Source of the DNA: Sphagnum compactum
Lineage: Eukaryota > Bryophyta > Sphagnopsida > Sphagnales
Direction: 5' to 3'
Assembly (NCBI GenBank): GCA_965153455.1
Contig: OZ234504.1
Span: 9,982,001 to 10,046,000, forward strand
Length of the DNA: 64,000 bases
In this document: positions 38,401-48,129 of the stretch, piece by piece
How positions within the stretch are numbered: position 1 is the stretch's first letter
How the letters are laid out: each line of letters opens with the position of its first letter
The notes under the pieces: model-generated
Database searches by the model: none
Seen by the model: the letters and a program-made list of their open reading frames with translations, nothing else
Told to the model about the DNA's origin: nothing
Translations under genes and position numbers: made by a program

Positions 38401-41051
38401 GTGTGTAATATTCCAGAGGATTCAACACTTTTGCTTCTAGCAGTGAACCATTATGTGCTCTTTCTGCAAATTGATGGGTTGAAATGGAGGTACAGATTTG
38501 CTTCTCTTGCTGGACGGATGGAGAACCTCATTCAAGAAAACTCCAGGGACATGGTTGATCAAGCCTATATGAAGCTGGTAAGAACAATGTTTCCCTTTCT
38601 CTATGATGTACAATTGATTGATGCTTCCATGTGTCAGATGAAATGTCTCTTTAGGCAATTACATGAATGATATCAGGTTGGCTGCAGCCCCTTAAATATA
38701 CCCCTGGTTGAGTACTTGCTTCCTTTTCCATCTTACGGATTATCTCTTCACAAACCAGGTATCTATGCTTGTAGTTCCAGAGCTCAAGTCATCACGGGAA
38801 CTTCCAGCAGTAGTCATTGAGTCATGTGACTGAGTCACAAACTCCAGTTGCTTTCAAGTGAAATATCAGGTGTTAGACGTTGGAGTGACTGATGAATTTG
38901 CAATTAGTATCCTAATTTTGTTTGGGTACAAAACAGGTTGGAACAATGTTTACTGTATTGGAACGAATTGCACAGGTGGATCCAAAATATGTGGATGTCC
39001 TTTTACTTGAGAACTATGCAGCATTTCAAAACAGGTTCCTGTCTTTCTCCTCTCTTTTGAGACACCTGAGTGCTAGCGAACACCATCACTCCGTAGTCCT
39101 GTTGCTTCTGGAAATGTGACAGAGACTCAGGACACAGTTTTTTGTTCAATTATTTGCTCATTTTGAGCAGAGTATTGTCAACTTATCTATGTCCACTGTT
39201 GGTAGCTGATGAAGTCAGTGGGGAGTATTCACAGCTAGTCACTGCCATTCTGGACAAAGGTGATGGTCTGATACTTTCTGATTGACATTTTAAAGGTTAT
39301 GACTGCACTCATTCTTGTTGTGTTTGTTTTGGTTTGACCAGAACTTACATAGTGGTTACCTTTAAAGTATTACTGTAGAGTTTTCTCTGCAGTCACATGG
39401 ATATCCCTTTTGAGACTCAAGGATAGGCTGTATAGCCTTGTAGTGAAGAGCAAAAAAATTTATCTCAGGAACTTAAAGAGACTGGAGTGACAGGAAATAA
39501 TGCCCAAGCCCTGTTAGCAATAATTGCAGACTTAATAGATTGTACTAGTGTTTGAGAAGCATAAAATACAGTATGATATACCCATCTTGCTGATGAAGTC
39601 AATTGGAAGTCTTAGCTTTTGGCAAATGTTAAGCTGGAGGATCTCTGTCATCATAAATTTTGATGTTGCTCTTGTACTGTTGAGTATGGAAGGCTTTGAG
39701 TCAGTGTCCTTGTCAGTGTCCTAAACCCTTTTGTTTCATCCTTTGTTTCATCTTCTCTCTTTTGTCTCTGTTGGAGGGCTCTAATCTCTTATTCAATGGC
39801 TCCTCTTTTCACTGTGGTCATGGCTTCCCCTTGGCATAAGCTTTGGCATGAATGCAAAGTCAACTAAAAAGGAAGATTCATGTAATGCATGATCATAGTC
39901 AGAAAATTGTTGATATTAGAACAATTAAGGAGGGTCTAAGTGATAAGGATATTGATGATGTTTGTGTACTTTGATTTTGAGGTGACAGTATGTTCGATCT
40001 TGCAAATGTTGTGCCGACATTGGCACGCTTCTATCAGCAGGCAAGTGAGGCTTATGAGCAAGCTTGCACTCGCTACATCAACTCAGTTATCAACTATGTA
40101 TGTATCTCAACAAGTTTCTTAATAATGCCTTCTCCGTCTTGCAGATTTCTTTACTCTCTGGGTTCTGTGTAGGATGCCCTTCATAAATAACCACATGATG
40201 TCTTAAACATGTTCCACTAAGAAGAGGAATTGAGGACAAAAGTTTGAAATGTTAAATGGAGTGGCATTTTGAGGATGAGTATTTGTATCAGGAGCTATCT
40301 TTGTCCAAATGTTTTTTCCCCAAACTTTCCAACATTTTTCTAGGATACTTGTCAGACTCCAAGGCTTTGACAGGTTTTAGTGTTTAGGGCATCATCCAGT
40401 TTAGGGATGATAAACATGGCATGAAAGAGTCAAGGTAGAACATGATATCATGATTGTGTGTGCAGCAATTTGAGAAGCTCTTCCAATTTGCACAACGAGT
40501 GGAGAACTTGTTATACACCATCTCCCCTGAGGAGGTCCCATTTCAACTTGGTTTCTCTAAGATGGATCTGCGCAAGATTTTGAAAACCAGTCTTGCAGGG
40601 GTAAAATTCTACTTCCATTCATATTGTTTGTTAGAAACTGCAAGGGCTCTAAATTGTGAAGGTGTAAGTATTCATAAGAAAGTTCTGTCGCACATTTCTG
40701 ACACAAATGTGTGGATTGGGATAGGTGGAGAAAGTGCTACAAGGATTGTACAAGCGTATGCAAAAACACCTGACTTCAGAGGAATTGCTCCCTTCATTAT
40801 GGGAGAAGTTCAAGGTTCGTGATGTCTGCTGATTCTTTTTATTTGAGAAGGTTCAAATGCCCAGAATTTTTGGACTCTAATCTCAGTATACAAATGATAA
40901 CAGCAGTAACTTTGGGCATTTATGGATTCAGGAGGATTTTCTGGACAAGTATGAGTCACTGGAGGCACTGCTGATGAAATGTTATCCCAATGAGGCTCTC
41001 AGCCCTTCATCTTTAGAAATGAAAGAGATCTTCAAGGCCTTGGTCTTTTGA
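32433..41051 (+). CDS. SEC3: SEC3, exocyst complex component, 23 coding exons
   Basis: SEC3 is the exocyst subunit that marks plasma-membrane sites where secretory vesicles tether, binding phosphoinositides and Rho-type GTPases through its N-terminal PH-like domain. Coding exons: 32433-32625, 33555-33628, 33843-33923, 34025-34092, 34248-34350, 34619-34764, 34902-35019, 35179-35283, 35549-35650, 35806-35943, 36084-36212, 36495-36575, 36720-36794, 36954-37130, 37222-37354, 37780-38018, 38279-38358, 38496-38577, 38937-39034, 39989-40097, 40466-40600, 40725-40814, 40932-41051. They total 2676 nt (891 residues; plant SEC3 is about 887), all in phase. Landmarks: MYKLKHL-type block in exon 3 ([12 protein letters not shown]), [67 protein letters not shown]. 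The N-terminus carries a CAG-encoded Gln run. Residues 260-310 are helical, coiled-coil-like. Intron 4 appears to use a GC donor. The exon 17/18 join gives Ile where the family usually has Arg. Introns 1 and 19 hold repeats. Confidence 0.96.
33090..33385 (+). repeat. intronic repeat family, copy A in SEC3 intron 1
   Basis: Matches the minus strand of DDB1 intron 18 (12257-12555), including CTCACAAG, TTTGTTGCAGCTTGA, GCTAGC and TCAGGA blocks. In a shared frame it reads [12 protein letters not shown] against [12 protein letters not shown], and [11 protein letters not shown] against [11 protein letters not shown]. It overlaps the end of a 101-codon ORF (32909-33214) lying wholly inside the intron. 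Confidence 0.75.
39066..39405 (+). repeat. intronic repeat family, copy C in SEC3 intron 19
   Basis: Corresponds to 12025-12330 of DDB1 intron 18 read on the minus strand. Shared words: GGAAATGTGACAGA, CTCAGGACACAG, TGAAGTCAGTGGG, GTAGAGTTTTCTC and CACATGGATAT/TCATAGATAT. The shared frame reads [20 protein letters not shown] against [21 protein letters not shown] weak second match (GATGAAGTCAATTGGAAG) lies near 39594 in the same intron. Confidence 0.75.
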
Positions 41052-42596
41052 AGAAACCAAGAAAATGAAGGTTACTTCCATTACATCACAATATAATTTG
41101 TAGAGTTAGCTTGTTCCAAATCTATCATTTGCTGCATGGACGGTTAGAAATTTCAATGTAGCAGAGAAGTGAAAATATCTTTACTTATAATTTGTCCCAT
41201 AATCACACCTGGAGTTCATATTACAAAACTTAGGCCCATCAGGTGAGAGAACCAGGACATCAAACTAGAGGATGTTCTGCCATAATGGGTGAGGAAATTT
41301 TTGTATTGAGAGCCCTACAGGAGGTTAGTTAGCTGAACAAGCGTCAAATCACGACATTTGTAGTGGGGCTGTGGATTGATGAATCTTGTCTTTCCTGGAG
41401 AAGATGAGATATATGAATATGGGATTTGATGTTTGCGAATTTTATTAGCGTTGTTTTTGGGTTCTGGCAAGGCAATTGCAGTCTGGAAACGTCAAGCAAT
41501 CTGACCATGAGGAGAAAACAGTAGTACAAGGTAGGGTGAGGATGCCCACTGTAGAAAAGATTGAAGCCTTGGTGAATTGCAGTGCAGTTATGAGATGTTG
41601 CAGCTTAGATGAGGATACTCTTGATGTTTTTGATTAGATATGGTCTCTTGAGTGTTAGCCCACATCATGACTGAGTCTTCCTGATGTTGCCTCTGGAAAT
41701 GTGCCAAACTCTGGATGCAGATTTTGCATAATGGTTTGCCTGAGATTTTGGGTGGATTATTGCGTGCTTATCTACCCCAATTGTGACTATCAATTCCTTC
41801 AAGACTCTGCTATTAGTAGTAAGTATGTAGGGTATGCTCATCTATGTTGGACTTAGCATTGACTCAACCTACGTCCATAAGGGGAAATTATCTCAAGGAA
41901 GGATGTTTATCAAATAAGCCTTGAAAGTAATAAACAAATATCTTTCTTTTTTTGAACTAATGTCATTTTGTTAAAAGAAAATGCAACACTCCCCCACTCT
42001 TGTGAGCAAGGATAAATGAAGAAGAGTACCTATTATGGCCAATTGACTTCAAGATGCTTTGATTTCTTAATTTTCCAACATAAATTTTACAAATCGCTAA
42101 GCAGTTTTGGCATTTTGCAATTGTATGTATGGTGGTACAGGAGTTTTTATTGTGATTTGCAGGGTTTTTGGTGCCACGCTTGCTTCCTAGTACGCCATTA
42201 TTGCATGTGGGCATATTACCTAAACACGTTGCAATGGGCTATAACTGCACTCATGCTCAATGAATTCAATTTCAAAACTTATAGCCTTTGATGTAACGAG
42301 GTGCCAAATGTGGTCACAAATCTTCCTCAATGTGTTGGTCGTCCAACAAATACAATCAGCCATGCCTACTTGGCATGAAGTCAATTCTATACCAACAACA
42401 GTTGGATAGCTGTTAGTATTGTTGTCGTGGTTGGTCGGATTGTGTTGTTCAATGTTGGAGCATATTTTTGTCTAGCATTTTGAATGCAAAATGACAACCA
42501 ATTCAATGTTTCAAGTGTCATGAAATTTGAGTAAATTTCTTTTTGTTACAAATGTGGGTGGTTCAATTTTTCTTTCTTTCTTTTTTGGTTTTGTAA
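41052..42596 (+). other. SEC3 3' region and intergenic DNA
   Basis: The first few hundred bases should hold the SEC3 3' UTR. An AATATAAT stands near 41090 and a canonical AATAAA at 41929-41934. The repeat copy at 41590-41740 lies between them. No other gene is recognised. 42000-42600 contains short ORFs without family resemblance. Confidence 0.5.
41590..41740 (+). repeat. intronic-type repeat family, copy B downstream of SEC3
   Basis: Matches copy A (33231-33385) over about 150 bases: GTTGCAGCTT, GATGAGGATACT, CATGACTGAGTCTTCCT and CTCTGGATGCAGATTT. It is in the same orientation as SEC3, 540 bases after its stop codon. The copy is shorter and does not extend into the 39066-39405 type. Confidence 0.75.
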
Positions 42597-43880
42597 ATGA
42601 AGCTTGTTACAATGGAACACCATCAGGTTGCAAAAGATGAAGAGTGGGCATCAGCAAAGCAAAAGCTATCCCATTCCACAATTCCCATCATTCTCTCCTG
42701 GCATGAACTGAACTACAACATCCTCATCCCTACCATTGGCCAAACCCAAGCAATTCTCAATCATGTGTCTGGGTGGGGAAAACCTGGGGACATGGTTGCC
42801 TTGCTTGGAAGCTACAAGTCAGGCAAAACAACCTTGCTGAATTGCCTTGTAGATAACTCCCAGATGATTGTTTCACAACAGTTGGCAGTAGGAATAATTT
42901 CAGCTGATTGTAATTCATGTCTACATCCATTGTTGAATTTCTTTTGTTCATTTCAAATCTAGATTGTTTGAGTAGATTTTAAAGAGACGACATTAATCTT
43001 CTTTTTCTATTTGTGTACATCTTTTTGTTGCGGTGCGGTGGCTATCCTGAAGTGGACTCGTGGACTTGCAGTCTTGTAGATTTTGGGGACTTTGTGGACT
43101 TTTGTGAACTTGGCTAATGATTTGGTGTTGTTGTAAGGCAAAAAATATCTTTAGGTCGAATTGGTGGTCAAATATTGGTAAATGGGTATCCCAAGGTGCA
43201 AAAGACATTTACAAATGTGGAGGGTTATGTAGAGGATCTTAGTTCGTATGCACCCTACATGACAATATGAGAAAGCATTGAGTTTAGTGTTGCTTTGTGA
43301 CTAGGGAAGAAGTTTGTCTTTGAGAAATGCAAGGATTTTGTGGAGGAGGTAAGTAATAAAAAATATACTTGTTTTAATAGTATGAAAAAGCATCAAGTTC
43401 AATGCTACCTTGCGACTAGGGAAGAAATTTGTCTTTGAGAAACGCAAGGATTTTGTGGAGGAGGTAAGTAAGTAATAAAAAATTATACTTGTTTTACATG
43501 AACTTGTTCTCATGACCTTTCTCTTAGAACCCATTTGTTTCATAAGAACACAACAAGAATGTAACTTAGTTGTCATTTTAGCTTTGGTTGGAGGTGGATG
43601 GATACACTGTTGCCTAATATACCTAGCCCATCTTTAGCTGAAATGTTTTGGATTTTGTTTGGAAATGTTTCAGATTTTGGAGCTTATGCAAATCAATCAT
43701 GTATTAAACATGTTGATCAATGCATTGGGTAACGAGGAGAATTCATGAGAGCAAGTTGTACAACTTGTAATCACCACTTAATTTGCTGGCAATCCAAGCA
43801 TTTTGTTTTTGGATTTACCAAGCAAAGGATTTTACAGTCATTACTCAAGCCATGTTGTTGAGTGTTTCAAGGTAAAACTT
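42597..43880 (+). pseudogene. PDR/ABCG-type ABC transporter nucleotide-binding domain, decayed
   Basis: Three blocks in order match the second nucleotide-binding half of plant pleiotropic-drug-resistance (full-size ABCG) transporters. Block 1 (42597-42870): LSWHELNYNI, VSGWGKPGDMVALLG, then a complete Walker A GSYKSGKT at 42807-42830. Block 2 (43154-43340), after a likely TTTAG acceptor: GQILVNGYPKVQKTF followed by EGYVED, the counterpart of the ISGYPK..ETF..ISGYCEQ segment. It has an in-frame stop at 43267-43269. Block 3 (43676-43880): the region before and around Walker B, AGNPSILFLDLPSKG where active members have ANPSIIFMDEPTSG. The catalytic Glu is lost, stops and shifts occur, and no membrane domain follows. 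It is clearly a dead gene piece. Confidence 0.8.
43266..43500 (+). repeat. tandem duplication of about 115 bp within the ABC transporter relic
   Basis: Unit 1 is 43266-43380 and unit 2 is 43381 to about 43500. Both carry CGACTAGGGAAGAA/TGACTAGGGAAGAA, TTTGTCTTTGAGAAA, GCAAGGATTTTGTGGAGGAG and then GTAAGTA. The exon end and its donor site were therefore duplicated together. The copies differ by several point changes and a 4-base insertion. Confidence 0.85.
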
Positions 43881-44639
43881 GTTTGTCCTAATTGTATCAA
43901 GACTTGCAATTTTATGTCACAACAAACATAGCTCATCATCTACTTAAAAAATTACCCTAAAATTTTTGGTTCTTTTTAAGGTTCTCACCATTGTTTGTGG
44001 ATCTACTACATTCAAATCTTTTTTTTCCTCTTGTTGAGAGTTTGAAACACGCACTAGTACAAAGATTAAATTTGAGCTTAGATTTGAGTTAATTATTTGC
44101 TAAACTTTGGGTTTGTCTTATTGATATTGGGCAAAGGTGGAGAATGTCAACTTGTTTAAACATGATTTTTTGGTTTTTTGGTTTAAATTCTAGAAAAGTT
44201 GAATGCTGTCAAAACATGTGCAAATCATAAAATTGTTGATGTTGAGACGTACAATGTTATCATCATTGTTACATGCGTAGCAGGTAGCAAATACAAGAAG
44301 AATGGTGATTTCAACTCTTTAGTCACCAAGTTTTTGCCAAATAACTTTCACCAGTGCCTAGATCCTAAAATTAAAAGGCAAAACTATTTATTTCAATCCT
44401 GTCGAAATAGATGGCAAGTTAATTCAAATATGTATATATACAAATATATTTCACTCTCTTTCTTTTTCATATGTTGTTCTTTCCCTTACAAGCAACCAAC
44501 TTGTGTGCAACCTCTTGCATTCCTTGGTCAAAACCATTTTGTAAAATGGTCACAAATGTAAGCTCTTGTGGTTTAGGGTTTAGGGTATGTGAATTCTTTT
44601 TCACATTCTTTTTCTTCTTCTTCAATAACTACTGCAAAT
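43881..44639. other. intergenic DNA, no recognisable gene
   Basis: Contains one ORF of 120 codons (44199-44561) without any known motif and with a low-complexity Phe/Ser/Tyr-rich end. Nothing else supports a gene here. Confidence 0.5.
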
Positions 44640-45470
44640 AAAATAAAACGTCGAACTACTCTTGATGTTGAGTGTTAGTGAGTTTTTTTTAACACCCATT
44701 CTTAATCCTCTTCCACTTCTATTTTTTCTTTTTTATTTTGTTCTTTTTGAACTCTTGTTGTAAAAAAAAACTTGTCAAACTACTTTTGGAGTCAAGAGTA
44801 GCTCAATGGGTGTTTATTGTCCCATTTTTTAAAAATTTAAATCCTTCTTATTGAGTTGCAATTGTAGAAAACAAAGCCACCCAACTACTCTCGATGCCAT
44901 GAGTAGCTCAGCAAGCTCTTTTGTCCCACATTTTTCATCCTCTTTTTTCTTTTCCTCTTTTTCTTTATCAACTGTTGTTGCATGAAATAAACCCACCAAG
45001 CTATTCTCGACACTGAAAATAGTTCAGTAAGATTCACGTGCCCAACTTTTTCCTCTTCTTATTCTTCCTCACCTTCTACATCTACTTCATTATCATCCTT
45101 TGTAGAAAAAAATTCATGGGTATATTTGGCCTCCTTTTTCTTCCACATCTTCTTTTTCCTCCTTGTGCTGCTTCATTTGCCATCAGCAAGTTACTCTTGG
45201 TGCCAATAATAGCTTGGCAAAATTGTTTTAGATTTATTTCTATTACAGATCTAGTCTCCCATCTTTTTATTTTTATTCTTCATTGTTGTTTTCTTCTTCA
45301 TCTTCTTTATCTTGTTCCTCTTCTTTAAAAAAAAAAATCGCCAAAAGTACTTTGATTCAAGTCAAGTTGCAAAAAGGATGACCGAATTACTTTCGGTCCA
45401 TCGAATGTAATTCAGATGTATGTATATACTTCTAAGCTACTTTCAGCATTAAGGGTACCTCAAGTACATC
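44640..45470 (+). repeat. tandem array of about eight degenerate units, each with a short palindrome
   Basis: Units recur every 105-190 bases, with closer spacing at the right end. Each has a core like AACTACTCTCGATGCC followed by GAGTAGCTCAG. Cores lie at about 44656, 44780, 44885, 45001, 45191, 45346, 45384 and 45431. Between cores comes a GTCCCA-T run, a C/T-rich tract (CTTCTTTTTC type) and a GTTGTTG-A-run segment. Most cores can form a hairpin: CTACTC/GAGTAG in unit 3, CTATT/AATAG in unit 4, and GAATTAC/GTAATTC in unit 7. The function is unknown. Confidence 0.65.
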
Positions 45471-45599
45471 CTTTAGTTTAAGATGCATCTCACAAAAACT
45501 ATAGAAGGAAAATTTTAAAATGCCAATAGTTAATGGGTTTTTCATTCATGTAGTTTTCAAGGTTTTTAACTGCAACGGAGAAGGATTGATTATTCTTTG

Positions 45600-46366
45600 A
45601 AAATACAATTTGGGTGGTGCAAACCAAACCAAGATCAACACGAAGGAGATTCTTAAGAAGTACAAGATCATTCCCAAGCACAAGGCACAATTGCATGTTC
45701 CATTGTACAAAATGGTTCCCATGCCAATTGTTTGGCCTGCTCTCAATTGATATTTTGAAAATGGAACATGCGTTTCACATGGGATACAGGAAAGGAGATA
45801 AGTTTTTTTCCTTATTTCCAATGAACTAGAAGGGGGAGGAGGAGGAAGTTGTTTTACACCATGATACATGGGATGAGCGCTGGATCCTTGAAAATGAACA
45901 ATTTGAGAAGCTACTGTAGGATGACCCAGATCTCATGCACCTCTCCAGCAAAATGTTTTTTATATGGGATGAAAATCACCACATCCAAGCATGGATGCCT
46001 TACATCACTAGGTTGCACATCGATGAGCCATTTTGGCACATCTCTATTAATTCGATTTTACTTGACATATGTCACGGGCTTGAAGAATTAATCACTACCA
46101 TGACTGACTCAAATAAGTATGTTTTCTTCCCTTGTGTTTATTTCTACTACAATTCAAAAATTGAATATGTTATTTTTCTCCTTATTTCCAATGTTTCATT
46201 TTCATTGTTACTATGTATGGGTGTTAAATTTGATCATGTGAAACCAAGCCTTGTCCACAAATTCTTTTGCATTCAAGGGATTGAAATCATTCCCTTGAAG
46301 CAATTCAAGGATGTGTTGCCAGTAGATGTGTATAAGAAATGTGAGAGCACATCAAAGAAGACCTAA
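45600..46366 (+). pseudogene. unidentified mobile-element-type ORF, broken
   Basis: A protein-like reading frame runs through this segment with one frame change near 45750 and stops, including a TAG at 45917-45919. Parts read LHHDTWDERWILENEQFEKL, then SSKMFFIWDENHHIQAWMPY, then a Trp/His-containing block (DEPFWHISINSILLDI) and ITTMTDSNK. The composition is that of a real, Trp- and His-containing protein and not chance A+T-rich ORF. The style resembles repeated hypothetical proteins of non-flowering plants, but I cannot name the family. A GTATG donor-like site follows SNK (near 46117), and the later frame (FDHVKPSLVHKFFCIQGIEI) may be a further exon. Confidence 0.45.
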
Positions 46367-48129
46367 CATTCCCTCACATCGGAGGCCTTTTTATTATTAT
46401 ATGTACAAGCTGATTATCATTTTTTTTTATTGAATTTCATTTTGTTCAAATTTTGCTTCCTCACATCTCTATATTAAAACTACTAAAACTTTTGTGTTTT
46501 TTGCAAAGGGAGCTTGCACAAAAAAAATGTACATTGCAATCTACTAAAAAATGCAAATGTATTCAAGAAATGATTGAAATGATTTTTAATATTTATGAAA
46601 TTTGTAGTATTTATTAAACATTGTGGATTCCATATGATTAAAATAAGTTTATGAACCATTTGAAGAGTTTGATAATTATCATATCACAAATGGTTTTAAA
46701 ATGCGATGACCATACTTGTGTGGTAGATTAAAATTTTGACAAACAATCATTTTCAAATGGAAGATGATAGGAGATGTGAGGATGGCCATTTTTAAAATTT
46801 TCATTTCAAATGTTTTTTGGTTGACTAATTCAAACCAATATCTAGTGCAAATTAAAACAAGAAACATGTTTTATTATACTACATATATACCAGAAATATA
46901 CCCATCAATCCTTAAATTTAATCTTTAAATTTTTTCAAACAATATTAAATAACATTAATTTTGTGAAAATAAAATATAAAGCCCAAACACCAAAAGTGAA
47001 ACCCAAAATTAAATGCAAGCACACTTTGGAAGTCTATATATTTTATACATGTAGTGAAAGTGCCTGAATTGGTCCAAATATAATGTGTTTTCACCCAATT
47101 CCTAAAAATATATCTTCAAGATGGAGTGTATGGCTACATGTTTGTTTCTTCGAGTCAATTGAAAGAAGCTTGAATCAATATAAATGTTGTAGTAAAAAAT
47201 GTGTGTTTATCACAATATGTTTTATTCGTTAAATGTCCAATTGAAGTATTGCCCCAAAAAAAGGTAAAAAGATATGAATGTGGTTTGAAGTACATGTTCA
47301 GCTAATAATTAGTTGCAAATGTAAACAAGACAAAAATGCACATGCAAAATAAATCAAAAAATGCACATGTGAAAAAAAGATCAATCTAAAAAAAATAAAA
47401 AATTCTTTGTGTCTATTGTTTTCAAAATCCATAGGAATAATTGGATTTTAAAGAATTTTAATCTTTTATTTCTCCTCATTTTTTCCATTCAAGGACAACT
47501 TACATTCAAAAAATAATGTCCTTTGCTTTGAAAGTTGATGGAGAAAATAATGAATTGGAATAATGTGATAAACTTAGGAACTTGTGGATGTGCTAAAGGA
47601 GGTGGAATGGGTGATGTTGGCAAGACAATTATCTAAAACACTTTTAAAAGTTCATGTCAAAGATGCAATCCTAATGGAATGACCCCATCAATTACAATTT
47701 GTACTAATGAAAAAAATTTAAATTTTCATTCCTTGATCTACTTCATTTGTAAGTTTTTTATTAATGTTAAGACTTGACATGATGTTGTCAAATGATGCCA
47801 TCTCTTACATGCAATTTCTCATGATAATTCTATCTTTCCTTTAAATGACTAAAAAAATGTGAATTTCAACTTTTTTTTCTCACTTTAGACATTATTAAAG
47901 TGTTACAATTTCAAGTGGCACATGAGTGCAACATTTTATATGGTCTTTAACAATGGCCAAACAGGTCTCCCCCCCTCTTAGAAAAATCCAAGAAAAAAGG
48001 TAGGGTCTTTGAAAAGATTAATGATGAGTTGTAAGAGTTGTGGTGCTTTTAACTCAAAACCTCCATATATGTCAAAAGGTTCACATAATGGAAGAAATTG
48101 GGGACATAACAAGTTGAAATCAATCAAAA
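46367..48129. other. A+T-rich intergenic DNA
   Basis: No gene is recognised. A short frame near 47595-47640 spells GGMGDVGKTII, like a nucleotide-binding P-loop, but nothing around it supports a gene. The 3' end runs into the LINE relic. Confidence 0.5.

Noticed and set aside
44199-44561. 120-codon plus-strand ORF
   Set aside because: No recognisable motif, a low-complexity C-terminus, and no splice or promoter context.
47595-47640. P-loop-like frame GGMGDVGKTII, as in NB-ARC resistance proteins
   Set aside because: Only 11 residues match, a stop follows at once, and no other NB-ARC motif is found nearby.
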